A stretch of DNA of 7,670 nucleotides from CAYWNA01 sp964459305 (GTDB taxonomy: Bacteria > Planctomycetota > Planctomycetia > Pirellulales > Pirellulaceae): the NCBI GenBank assembly GCA_964459305.1, contig CAYWNA010000416.1:1-7670 (forward strand), given 5' to 3'. This document shows positions 1 to 6,573 of the stretch, one piece after another. The position numbers and the translations under genes were made by a program. Every line of letters begins with the position of its first letter. The stretch's first letter is position 1. The notes beneath the pieces were generated by a model. The model ran no database searches. It was given only the letters and a program-made list of their open reading frames with translations, and had not been told where the DNA came from.

Positions 1-25
1 TTTCTTGTCCACACAAGCCAAAACA

Positions 26-781
26 TCAAAACACCGACCGGTGACCGGTTACCGGTGCGGTGAAGCATGGTTGCCAGCCGTGGTAGTGTGCCGTCGCAGG
101 CGGCAGGTAGCGCTTTCCATTGTGGATGGGGAAGAGATCGGGGTGCTTTTCTATGTCGGAACGAGGGAAAAGGCGGTTCAGTTGGTGGTGGAACTCAACA
201 CGCGAGTGCAGCCGATTTCGCCGCGCCCAAAGCTGCTGCTGTTCAAGACGCAGACCGAAGAACTTGCGTGAGAAGAAAGCCGGCTGGCCCCGCACCGGCT
301 CGCGAGGCACGGTGACCGTGGCCTTCTGCGGTACGTAGGTTCCATCGGGCCCGGGCATTAACCATCGCACGCCGAGATACCGTTCGAGGAAATCATAGAC
401 GCCAAATTCCGTGCCCCAGTCTGTTGGTCCCAGAATGAAGATAGTTTGTCGATCGGGGAATTGAATGACGAACCCATCGCCGTCCAAAATCCCCAGGTCA
501 ATCTTCAACGCCTCGACGGTTATGGTGTGTCCGACGTGGATCGCGATGAATCCGTCGGGAACCTGTTCGGTGATCTCAATCTTCACCCCACTGGCGTGTT
601 GGATCAATCGCTGCATTTCAGACACGGCTTCCGAGAGCTGGGCAGGAGCGTCGGGTTGTAGCACGATCACAGACTGAGGCTCCCCATTGCGAACGATCGT
701 GGCGGCGTCGGAGGCGGCGGTGGAAGTACCCGCGACCAGAAAAATCAAGAGAATCAGGGGAATCACGCTCGGCCTTCTCAT
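26..781 (-). CDS. Secreted DUF4838-type protein, C-terminally truncated
   Basis: The 251-residue product starts with a Sec signal peptide: MRRPSV, then a hydrophobic stretch at residues 7-18 and a likely cleavage site near TAA-SDAA. Residues 28-160 resemble the small alpha/beta domain found before many glycosidase barrels, with an ILGPTDWGTEFGVYDFLERYLG-like region (117-137; only its character is used) and GVRWLMPG at 137-144. Residues 190-241 (KHPDLFPIHNGKR, then GWQPCFTAP) match the start of the barrel-like DUF4838 region as I know the family. Such proteins are usually well over 500 residues. Here family-like sequence stops at residues 241-243, exactly where a 7-base tandem repeat begins, and a stop follows eight codons later. 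The frame is open from a good ATG with an AAGGAG site seven bases upstream. The role is probably polysaccharide or glycoconjugate breakdown outside the cytoplasm, but the truncated product is unlikely to be active. The DUF4838 assignment is from memory of motifs. Confidence 0.72.
   Translation of the reverse strand: MRRPSVIPLILLIFLVAGTSTAASDAATIVRNGEPQSVIVLQPDAPAQLSEAVSEMQRLIQHASGVKIEITEQVPDGFIAIHVGHTITVEALKIDLGILDGDGFVIQFPDRQTIFILGPTDWGTEFGVYDFLERYLGVRWLMPGPDGTYVPQKATVTVPREPVRGQPAFFSRKFFGLRLEQQQLWARRNRLHSRVEFHHQLNRLFPRSDIEKHPDLFPIHNGKRYLPPATAHYHGWQPCFTAPVTGHRSVF
33..57. repeat. 7-base tandem repeat, three copies
   Basis: On the plus strand the units are ACCGGTG (37-43), ACCGGTT (44-50) and ACCGGTG (51-57), preceded by a partial unit ACCG (33-36). 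The array lies at the 3' end of the DUF4838-type gene, where family-like protein sequence ends. A unit length of 7 is not a multiple of 3, so gain or loss of a copy would shift the reading frame. The bases beyond it (1-32) give no family-like protein in any of the three minus frames. Confidence 0.75.
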
Positions 782-788
782 CGACTTT

Positions 789-794
789 CTCCTT
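789..794 (-). promoter_or_regulatory. Ribosome binding site of the DUF4838-type gene
   Basis: AAGGAG lies seven bases before the ATG at 781, which supports this start. Its first bases overlap one arm of the TTAGC/GCTAA inverted repeat at 793-806, so pairing of that repeat in the mRNA could affect access to the site. Confidence 0.7.
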
Positions 795-806
795 AGCAGG
801 TGCTAA
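793..806. repeat. TTAGC-N4-GCTAA inverted repeat
   Basis: A five-base inverted repeat with a four-base spacer (AGGT on the plus strand) just upstream of the DUF4838-type gene and overlapping its ribosome binding site. Similar repeats lie at 3213-3223 and 5089-5101. No run of T follows on either strand, so it is not a standard terminator. Confidence 0.55.
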
Positions 807-989
807 CGAATTGTAACCCATGACGAGGCATTGCGTATCAACCGGGCCAAGGAACTGCTTGATGAAGTTACAGGTCATGCCGCTGGAGTCGCGGCGGCTG
901 TCGCCGCCCAAGACGGCTGCCGGCCGCGAGACGTGGAAGTGCCGAAGGTCCAGAAGATCCTCAGGCAGCAAGACGCCTACCTGGGCTGA
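807..989 (+). pseudogene. C-terminal remnant of an unidentified plus-strand protein
   Basis: After a TAA at 804-806 the plus strand is open for 61 codons to a TGA at 987-989. The reading has the look of a real protein end: EALRINRAKELLDEV, an alanine/valine-rich helix, CRPRDVEVPKVQKILRQQ, and DAYLG at the C terminus. Codons end mostly in G or C, as in the window's true genes. There is no ATG in this frame and no ribosome binding site; TTG at 831 is the only weak start candidate. It points opposite to every other gene and sits between two truncated genes, overlapping the last codons of the GH29-like gene. I do not recognise the family. The simplest reading is the tail of a gene left by a rearrangement. 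It could also be a chance open frame, since it is only 61 codons long. Confidence 0.42.
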
Positions 990-1549
990 ACATCAATTGG
1001 CAGAAGACAATGCCACTGGACGTTGTCGATGAACTGGGAATCGGGCAAATAAAAACGGGCCTCTTGGCCCCGTTTGCGGAGCTTGCCGTCGGCCGTGACA
1101 ATGATGTTTCCCTGGCCAGGCGGATAGACAAAATCGGTTCGAATCTTGCCGTCTTCGAGCAGGTGGATCTCGCCCGCGTGATAATCCTCGATGGGACAGC
1201 GTGGTTTGATCGTCCCGGCGGCACAGAATTCCGCACCGCTGAAAGCGACGACCGAATCGGAGTTGCCGGCGCGGCAGGCGTCGATTTCCCTTTGCCAGGC
1301 GGCATTTGTCTGGGGTCTGCAACTGTCGAACCACCAGCCGTTCAGATGCTTGCCCAGTTTGAGCGAATAGTGGCGAATCAGGTCGTTGTGCCTTTCGGCG
1401 TAGCCTTCGGATCCCTGGCCGAGCAGTCTTTTCATGGTCTGGTCGGCGGCGGTATGCGCGCCGGGCAGGTAGACGATGCCGGTCGCGAACAATAGGAGTA
1501 GACTTGCCACACGTGAGCGTGATATTTCGTTCACAAAATGACTTTTCAA
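977..1549 (-). CDS. Short secreted GH29-like (alpha-L-fucosidase-like) fragment
   Basis: The 190-residue product has a signal peptide (hydrophobic run VASLLLLFATGIVYL, residues 14-28, then an AHTAA cleavage region) joined directly to the middle of a catalytic domain. Residues 55-77 carry an IRHYSLKLGKHLNGWWFDSC-type segment, similar to the strand of GH29-like barrels that bears the catalytic aspartate (here D75). ACRAGNSDSVVAF (91-103) and EDYHAGE (121-127) continue the likeness, and FIDNVQWHCLLPI (173-185) resembles a conserved late part. The first half of the barrel, expected between signal peptide and residue 40, is missing, and the end is replaced by DVQPR and a stop. The start is uncertain: TTG at 1549 gives the full signal peptide, and GTG at 1534 is an alternative; neither has a clear ribosome binding site. 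It begins 43 bases after the sulfatase gene and may share its transcript. It is probably a decayed enzyme. The family call is moderate. Confidence 0.55.
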   Translation of the reverse strand: MKSHFVNEISRSRVASLLLLFATGIVYLPGAHTAADQTMKRLLGQGSEGYAERHNDLIRHYSLKLGKHLNGWWFDSCRPQTNAAWQREIDACRAGNSDSVVAFSGAEFCAAGTIKPRCPIEDYHAGEIHLLEDGKIRTDFVYPPGQGNIIVTADGKLRKRGQEARFYLPDSQFIDNVQWHCLLPIDVQPR

Positions 1550-1592
1550 AGGTTAGAGGTGAGTCTTCCTGGGCGGCCCCTGCGCGACCGTA

Positions 1593-3038
1593 TCAGCGTC
1601 TCCAATTGGGATTCGGCGTCGGCATGAGCGCATCGACGCGTCGCCTCCAAGCACGCAGTTGTGACCGTAGCCTGTGAGCAACAACTGGCTGGCTTGCGTA
1701 GAGTTCGTGCTCTTCGCTCACGTCGTCTGCCAGATTGTACAGCTCCAGCCTGCCATCCTCGAAGTACTCTAGCAGTTTCCAGTCACCTTGCCGGATTGAG
1801 CCCACCGGCGTATTCATTCCGTAGTAGTAGTGTGGGTAGTGCCAACAGAGGAAATCGCGTCTCAGTTCGGCGGTGGGATCCTTGAACAACGGCAGCAGGC
1901 TCATGCCGTCGAGTTCGCGGTTGCGTTCTGCATCGTCCGCGATGCCAGTCACGTCGAGTATCGTCGAATAGAAGTCGGTCGAGAGAACCGGCTGGCGGCA
2001 TACACTGCCGGGCGAGGTGATTCCGGGAAGCCGCACGAGCAACGGGACGCGGACGCCTCCTTCATAGAGCGTACCTTTGCCTTCTCGCAAGGGATGGTTG
2101 CTGGTAATGCTCCGATAATGCGCCCCACCGTTGTCGGAAAACAGGATGACCAGGGTGCGATCGGCGATGCCCAACGAGTCGAGCTTGTCGAGCACGCGGC
2201 CGACACTTTCGTCGACGCTGTGTACCATCGCCGCATAGGTCGGATTCTGATGGGACATGCCGTCTTGAACTTTGCGGCGATACCGCTCCGCCAGATCCGA
2301 CTTTCCTTCGATCGGTGTATGGACGGAATAGAAGGCCAGATGCAGAAAGAAGGGCCGGTCGTCGTGGCTGTCGAGCAGCTCGAGCGCCTCGTCCGCCAGC
2401 CGATCCGTCAGGTAGTCGCCCGGTTGCGCCGATTCGAGTTGCGGCAGCGGCACATTCGTGGCGCCGCGGAACGGATGGAAGAATGACTTGGGGCACCCGG
2501 AGAAGGTCCCGCCGATGTTGACGTCGAATCCTTGTGCCGTGGGGTAATGATCCGGATCGCCCAAATGCCATTTGCCCACATGCCAGGTAACATAGCCAGC
2601 CCGTCGCAGAACTTCGGCGATTGTCACCTGATCCAGTCCCAGATTGTGCTCGGAAGCGGGCGCGATCAGCCTTGGGTTCTTTTCCTTGTTCACCGCAGGA
2701 TCCACGGCCGCACCGTACCAGAGCGTCATGTGCAGGCGTGCCGGATGTTTTCCGGTAAGAATCGAAGCCCTCGTGGGTGAACAAATGGGGGCGGCGGCAT
2801 ACGCATCGGTGAACCGTATTCCTTGCCGGGCCAGCCGATCGATATGAGGCGTCTCGTGCAAGTCGGCCCCGTAGCACCCCAGGTCAGCCCACCCCAGATC
2901 GTCGACCACCAGGAAGACGACGTTCAGAGGCCGCTTTTCAGTCATGCCGCTGTTGGCTGCGTGCAAGAGCTGGAATGACAGGGCAAACGAACTAGCCAGC
3001 GACACCGCAGTCAGCAGGTATCTGATTTCGTGACACAT
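1593..3038 (-). CDS. Secreted S1-family sulfatase (arylsulfatase-like)
   Basis: Hydrolyses sulfate esters, most likely on a sulfated glycan, outside the cytoplasm. The 481-residue protein has a Sec signal peptide (hydrophobic residues 8-25, cleavage near LLHA-AN). The alkaline-phosphatase-fold core follows: VVDDLGWADLGCYG with metal-binding D46 and D47; the formylglycine signature CSPTRASILTG, with C86 as the residue converted to formylglycine and R90; HVGKWHLG with K156 and H158; HTP with H240; FSDNGG with metal-binding D302 and N303; and GKGTLYEGGVRVP with K321. The C-terminal part holds IRQGDWKLL and LELYNLADD, typical of the family's final subdomain. All key residues are present and the length is normal, so the enzyme should be active if a formylglycine-generating enzyme exists elsewhere in the genome. 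The start is supported by GGAGAG seven bases upstream. The gene lies 68 bases after the family 14/42-like gene. The exact S1 subfamily and substrate cannot be set by eye. Confidence 0.95.
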   Translation of the reverse strand: MCHEIRYLLTAVSLASSFALSFQLLHAANSGMTEKRPLNVVFLVVDDLGWADLGCYGADLHETPHIDRLARQGIRFTDAYAAAPICSPTRASILTGKHPARLHMTLWYGAAVDPAVNKEKNPRLIAPASEHNLGLDQVTIAEVLRRAGYVTWHVGKWHLGDPDHYPTAQGFDVNIGGTFSGCPKSFFHPFRGATNVPLPQLESAQPGDYLTDRLADEALELLDSHDDRPFFLHLAFYSVHTPIEGKSDLAERYRRKVQDGMSHQNPTYAAMVHSVDESVGRVLDKLDSLGIADRTLVILFSDNGGAHYRSITSNHPLREGKGTLYEGGVRVPLLVRLPGITSPGSVCRQPVLSTDFYSTILDVTGIADDAERNRELDGMSLLPLFKDPTAELRRDFLCWHYPHYYYGMNTPVGSIRQGDWKLLEYFEDGRLELYNLADDVSEEHELYASQPVVAHRLRSQLRAWRRRVDALMPTPNPNWRR

Positions 3039-3045
3039 TAGACTA

Positions 3046-3051
3046 CTCTCC
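3046..3051 (-). promoter_or_regulatory. Ribosome binding site of the sulfatase gene
   Basis: GGAGAG lies seven bases upstream of the ATG at 3038 and fixes the start that includes the signal peptide, rather than the later in-frame ATG at residue 32. Confidence 0.65.
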
Positions 3052-3106
3052 GTTCCTGATTGGCGTTCAAACGATGCCGCGTGTCCGATTGGCTAGACAG
3101 GGAACA

Positions 3107-4933
3107 CTATTGCTTCGGCCGCCTCGGCCGCACGTCGATGTCCTGCCGTTCGACCGAATAGGCAGTCACGTGCTTCTTGTGAACAGTCCAGCATCGCGGG
3201 CCCGCGTCGTCGTTAGCCGCTAATGACGCGTAGGGCTCAAATCGCGGCCACTTCTCTAAACGATAGATGCCTGCGGCGCGGGGAACGGAGTCATCGTGGA
3301 CCGAGTATCCTCGCTGTTGGGCCCTTGTCACGATGTCCACGTCGTCTTCAAGAGAGGATACTCGACACGTGGCATCGATCCATACCCGTCCTCGGCTTCC
3401 AGCATAGTCCAGGACCGCTGTGACGACGTCCTCCGGCAAGCTGCACCTGGCTACGATTATCAGGTCCGTCTTTCCGCCAAGGTATCCGTCGCGGATCATG
3501 AAGCTGTCGCAAAGATCGAAGTCGGCAACGGCTCGAAGAGAGGCACATCGTGCAACAAAGCGGCTTGCGGCAAAGCCTGGTGTTTCGAGCATTTCCGATT
3601 CCAACGGATAATAGACGACGACTTGGCAGTCCGGTGGGTCGACAACCAGTTTGGGACGCAAGCGACGATGCACGTCACTGGCACGGAAAATGTTCTGCGG
3701 ATCGTCGTGGATCTGAGATGACGCGTTGGCAAGCCCTTCATACAGGGCATTCACGGCGTTTTCCTTCTCCAGGACCAATGCGGCTTCCGTTCCAAAGTTG
3801 GTGCCGTAGAAATGTGCCGCGCTGGCAACGCGACGCGCCAAAACGTTGCTTGCCGGAAACGACCGCAGATAACCACAACCGGTCCACCGCACCGTTATCC
3901 CGTATTTCGCAGCTATCTTGACCGCACGACTCTTGATTTGGCCGACTTGTAGACGTTCGTTGGGAAAGCCGATCGGCAAACTCATCGATGTATCGGGAAA
4001 GTGATTTCGGTACATGCGGCACACCTGATCGGTGAACGACTGCAGCGATTCGGTGTACCAGGTCATGTAATCCCGGCGGCAAGTCAGAGAATTCGCAGGC
4101 AGCGGCAATCGGGGCATCAAATCATCCCCGAAATCGCCGAATCGCGTTTCCCAGGCCGTGTTCAAGTCTGCTATCGTGCCGTATCTTTTCTCCAGAGCAG
4201 CTCGATACGACGCGCGGGCGCAACGGTCCCCCGACCAGAACCCGCCGTGTCCGTGCTTGGGCGAGAAGCGGTAATGCTTGACGCCGCTGGGATAGCAGAC
4301 TTCGCCATAGTCGCCGGAAGCGTTGGCGTAGACGAAGCTCAGGCGATCGCCAAGCCGTTCGGAAATCGCCTGCAACAACCGATCGTAAACCTCCAACGTT
4401 GCTGAATCCCACAGGGATAAGATCGTGGAATCCTGATCGTGTTCGAGGCACCGATAGCGCGCGTGCACCGTCTGGTCCGGATCGTACCAAGCCGGCGGAT
4501 GCTGAAGCCAACACATCAGACCGACCTTCAATCCGGCTTGCTCGATGCGATCGAATGCTCGTTCCACCCGCGACCAGTCAAACCGAGACCGCGTCGCTTC
4601 TAGTTCCCACCATGTCAAGCGTGTTTCGATCAACTCGACTCCGTGGTCCTTCAATCGCCGGAGGGTATCGTGCTCGAGCGTATCGCACAGGCCGTTGCGC
4701 TTGACGGTTTGGGCTGTCGGCGTGTCGAAATTCAGCCACGGTTCGGGGATATGGCGGGAGTGGAACGTGGGCGTCGACACGTTGTTTTCGTCGGATGCCG
4801 CCCAGCCCTGGCGACTTGATCCACACAAGTCCAAATACGCGCCGACCGTACCTGTGGCTGCCGTGCGGAGAAAACCGCGTCGGGTCAGGCCAGAGTGTTC
4901 AACGGCCGCTCGCAAAGTCGTTCTGAATCTCAT
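3107..4933 (-). CDS. Tat-exported family 14/42-like glycoside hydrolase
   Basis: The 608-residue protein begins with a twin-arginine signal (GLTRRGFLRTAATG, residues 15-28). Residues 66-400 look like a TIM-barrel glycosidase: TRLTWWELE (104-112), FDWSRVERAF (118-127), GLKVGLMCWLQHPPAW (134-149), then GDYGEVCYPSG (207-217), which resembles the beta-amylase (GH14) segment GELRYPS, so E211 is a candidate acid residue; E383 in FGTEAAL is a candidate second one. Residues 435-545 (VVYYPLESEML, DLIIVARCSLPEDVVTAVLDYAGSRGRVWID) resemble the flavodoxin-like domain after the barrel in GH42 beta-galactosidases. The frame is open further upstream to 5266, but ATG 4933 places the Tat motif near the N terminus; ATG 5005 has a good AAAGGAA site but adds 24 codons with non-coding-like third positions. 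The gene follows the ceramidase-like gene by 193 bases. The sugar specificity is unknown; these look-alikes are often annotated loosely as family 14 or beta-galactosidase. Confidence 0.8.
   Translation of the reverse strand: MRFRTTLRAAVEHSGLTRRGFLRTAATGTVGAYLDLCGSSRQGWAASDENNVSTPTFHSRHIPEPWLNFDTPTAQTVKRNGLCDTLEHDTLRRLKDHGVELIETRLTWWELEATRSRFDWSRVERAFDRIEQAGLKVGLMCWLQHPPAWYDPDQTVHARYRCLEHDQDSTILSLWDSATLEVYDRLLQAISERLGDRLSFVYANASGDYGEVCYPSGVKHYRFSPKHGHGGFWSGDRCARASYRAALEKRYGTIADLNTAWETRFGDFGDDLMPRLPLPANSLTCRRDYMTWYTESLQSFTDQVCRMYRNHFPDTSMSLPIGFPNERLQVGQIKSRAVKIAAKYGITVRWTGCGYLRSFPASNVLARRVASAAHFYGTNFGTEAALVLEKENAVNALYEGLANASSQIHDDPQNIFRASDVHRRLRPKLVVDPPDCQVVVYYPLESEMLETPGFAASRFVARCASLRAVADFDLCDSFMIRDGYLGGKTDLIIVARCSLPEDVVTAVLDYAGSRGRVWIDATCRVSSLEDDVDIVTRAQQRGYSVHDDSVPRAAGIYRLEKWPRFEPYASLAANDDAGPRCWTVHKKHVTAYSVERQDIDVRPRRPKQ
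3208..3228. repeat. Imperfect palindrome around TTAGC-C-GCTAA, inside a gene
   Basis: Arms of ten bases (3208-3217 and 3219-3228) surround a single central C. The only departure is G3212 opposite T3224, which can pair as G-U in plus-strand RNA. It lies within the 3' end of the family 14/42-like gene and encodes part of ASLAANDDA, a stretch beyond the recognisable domains. Confidence 0.5.
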
Positions 4934-4992
4934 GGTGAAAATTCTTGGAAGCGAATTGGCGAATGATGTTTGGGATTGCTCAAATCTGATAC

Positions 4993-5010
4993 GTGGGACA
5001 CGCATCCCAC
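4993..5010. other. Perfect hairpin over an alternative start codon
   Basis: GTGGGA (4993-4998) and TCCCAC (5005-5010) form a six-base stem with a six-base loop, upstream of the family 14/42-like gene. The in-frame ATG at 5005 falls at the stem-loop boundary, and an AAAGGAA site lies just before it (5011-5017). If transcribed, this stem would compete with initiation at 5005. No run of T follows on either strand. Confidence 0.45.
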
Positions 5011-5088
5011 TTCCTTTCGATGTGCCAAGCGGACTTGACAAATGTCTGCACGGTTGAAGGGATGGAAACGGCTGCATTCTCCTGAAGC

Positions 5089-5101
5089 TTAGCGTCGCTA
5101 A
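5089..5101. repeat. TTAGCG-T-CGCTAA palindrome
   Basis: Six-base arms around a central T, in the gap between the ceramidase-like and family 14/42-like genes. On the minus strand it is followed by GCTTC rather than a run of T, so it is not a classical terminator. It shares its core with the repeats at 793-806 and 3213-3223. Confidence 0.55.
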
Positions 5102-5115
5102 CCGCGCATCTGTTT

Positions 5116-5130
5116 CTAAGCACTGCTTAG
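5116..5130. repeat. CTAAGC-ACT-GCTTAG hairpin on the ceramidase-like stop codon
   Basis: A perfect six-base stem with a three-base loop. On the minus strand the stop codon TAA (5129-5127) is inside the first arm. The octamer CGCTAAGC occurs here and again in the palindrome 25-35 bases further downstream. No T run follows, so it may protect the 3' end or be part of a repeat rather than terminate transcription. Confidence 0.5.
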
Positions 5131-6566
5131 CGCCACAGGCGGTTGAGCATCCGTCCTGCGGTTTCCACGATCTGGTAGCCGGCGTACGGTTCCAATCGCG
5201 TCCAACTGATTGTCGCCCCGGAATACCCGCCGCCCAAGATCCCATAGATCGTCGGGCAGTAGCCACAGAAACCGTCCGCGAGGCCCACGACCGCGGTGAG
5301 CGGCGCGGGACTGCGACGCTTGATGTCCAGGCCGAACTGACAGTACAACTCGCACGACTGCGTCACCAGGGCCACGTCGCCAATGCGAATCGTGTGAACC
5401 GGTAATGTATCGACCGGATTCTCACCGAACACTTCCTGAAGATGCGCCGTCCCGAACGCCATGATCATCTGCATTCCTCGTATCTTTTCGCCGGCGTCGA
5501 TTCGCGCCAGCACCTTGCGGGCCTCGGCCACTCGTTCCGGTTCGGGCAGTCGCACTTGGACCGTGAGATCTTCGTAAGCGTGGTCCAGAACAGGACGGTC
5601 GTGATACTCGACGCACTTGTACAGCCGCAGGGTTTCCTCGGCCACCAAGCGGCCCATGCGTTCGAGCGCCTGCTCGCGCGATTCCTTGCGCGGGTGGAGC
5701 AGATCTCGATTCTGGATGTCGCCCTGGGCGCCATTGAGGAACAGCACGGGGATGGCGTCCAACTCTTCTCGCAGGATTCTGCGGGCCTCGCCGGGAACGT
5801 CAGCCGAAAAGACCCCGGCCCCGTAGAAGAGCGTCGGGTGCGTGGTGTTGTGGTGCAACACAGCGATGAGCTTGCCGTCGGTGTCCGCCGCGAACATCGC
5901 CAAGTGTTGCGGATCGTCGGGGCCTTCCAGGCCGGCGAAGTCTTCGCGCGTGACATCTCCGTGCATCGAATGCGTGCCGTTCGCCCAGCAGACCCGCCGA
6001 TTAAAGCCGATCTGCGCGGTTCCCTTGCCCCAGCCGATCCTGCCGGGCCGGGCCGATTCGACCGCCTGCCCAGCAAGCTCCACCAGCCAACCTTGCAGCC
6101 GGTCCAGGTACGCCTCGTCGACCGGCATGAGGTAGTTGGTTTTCAGCACCGAAGGACCGCCGTGCGTGTGCGTGCAAGTGATCAAGACATTGCGAGGCGG
6201 AATCCCGGTGGCCTGGCTAATCGCTTCGCGCATCTTGGCGACTCGCGGCGATTCGATCGCTGCCAAGTCGCAACTGATCAGCAATATCTGCGTCTTGCCG
6301 TCGGACAGAAAGAGCCCGTTGGCCTCAAGGTTATCGCGAATCTCCGTCGCCCGCTTGGCAACGCCGGCCCCCTGCACGAAAGCGTCGGGCTCCGGGTTGA
6401 TCACCTGGGTCGCCGCGCCGATTCGAAACGGCGCCGGGTTCGGCTTATCAGCGTCATCATCGGCGGCCGTCGCGACAGCCGCCTGCCCCGCCCAGACCGC
6501 CGCGGCCCCTGTCGCCGCGACGTGCCCAACAAAACGTCGTCGTGTCATTGATTTCGTAGAAGACAT
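5127..6566 (-). CDS. Tat-exported neutral/alkaline ceramidase-like hydrolase
   Basis: The 479-residue product starts with a Tat signal (SMTRRRFVGH at residues 6-15, then an alanine-rich hydrophobic stretch ending near VATA-A at 35). The rest matches the N-terminal catalytic domain of neutral/alkaline non-lysosomal ceramidases: FRIGAATQVINP (47-58), LLISCDLAAI (95-104), ITCTHTHGGPS (129-139) with metal-ligand candidates H133 and H135, HHNTTHPT (238-245) with H243, SADVPGEARR (254-263) with S254 as nucleophile candidate, FLNGAQGDIQNRD (276-288), SCELY (404-408) with E406, and a glycine/tyrosine-rich end. Characterised ceramidases are over 600 residues and have a C-terminal immunoglobulin-like domain that is absent here; this short form is what I associate with planctomycete genomes. 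True ceramidases cut the amide bond of ceramide, but the substrate here is unproven. The start is set by AAGGAGGA and by the Tat motif; the upstream ATG at 6746 would bury that motif 67 residues in. Confidence 0.88.
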   Translation of the reverse strand: MSSTKSMTRRRFVGHVAATGAAAVWAGQAAVATAADDDADKPNPAPFRIGAATQVINPEPDAFVQGAGVAKRATEIRDNLEANGLFLSDGKTQILLISCDLAAIESPRVAKMREAISQATGIPPRNVLITCTHTHGGPSVLKTNYLMPVDEAYLDRLQGWLVELAGQAVESARPGRIGWGKGTAQIGFNRRVCWANGTHSMHGDVTREDFAGLEGPDDPQHLAMFAADTDGKLIAVLHHNTTHPTLFYGAGVFSADVPGEARRILREELDAIPVLFLNGAQGDIQNRDLLHPRKESREQALERMGRLVAEETLRLYKCVEYHDRPVLDHAYEDLTVQVRLPEPERVAEARKVLARIDAGEKIRGMQMIMAFGTAHLQEVFGENPVDTLPVHTIRIGDVALVTQSCELYCQFGLDIKRRSPAPLTAVVGLADGFCGYCPTIYGILGGGYSGATISWTRLEPYAGYQIVETAGRMLNRLWR

Positions 6567-6573
6567 CGTGAGT

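Noticed and set aside
4..17. CTTGT-CCAC-ACAAG hairpin as a terminator
   Set aside because: Only five pairs, weak in GC, and no T run follows on either strand.
1..1000. Insertion sequence as cause of the gene damage
   Set aside because: No transposase motif, terminal inverted repeats or target duplication can be seen in the window.
1010..1495. 161-codon plus-strand frame opposite the GH29-like gene
   Set aside because: The minus strand has the signal peptide and GH29-like motifs; the plus reading is a shadow.
1830..2486. 218-codon plus-strand open frame opposite the sulfatase
   Set aside because: Antisense shadow of a gene with all sulfatase signature residues; no domain-like sequence of its own.
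3116..3130. Two CGGCCG copies at the 3' end of the family 14/42-like gene as a terminator
   Set aside because: They lie before the stop codon, encode RPRRP, and no T run follows.
5006..5266. Extension of the family 14/42-like protein to the ATG at 5266
   Set aside because: It would overlap the end of the ceramidase-like gene and its translation looks like out-of-frame sequence.
5442..6551. 369-codon plus-strand open frame opposite the ceramidase-like gene
   Set aside because: Its translation has no recognisable motif and mirrors the codon bias of the true gene on the minus strand, which shows clear catalytic motifs and a Tat signal.
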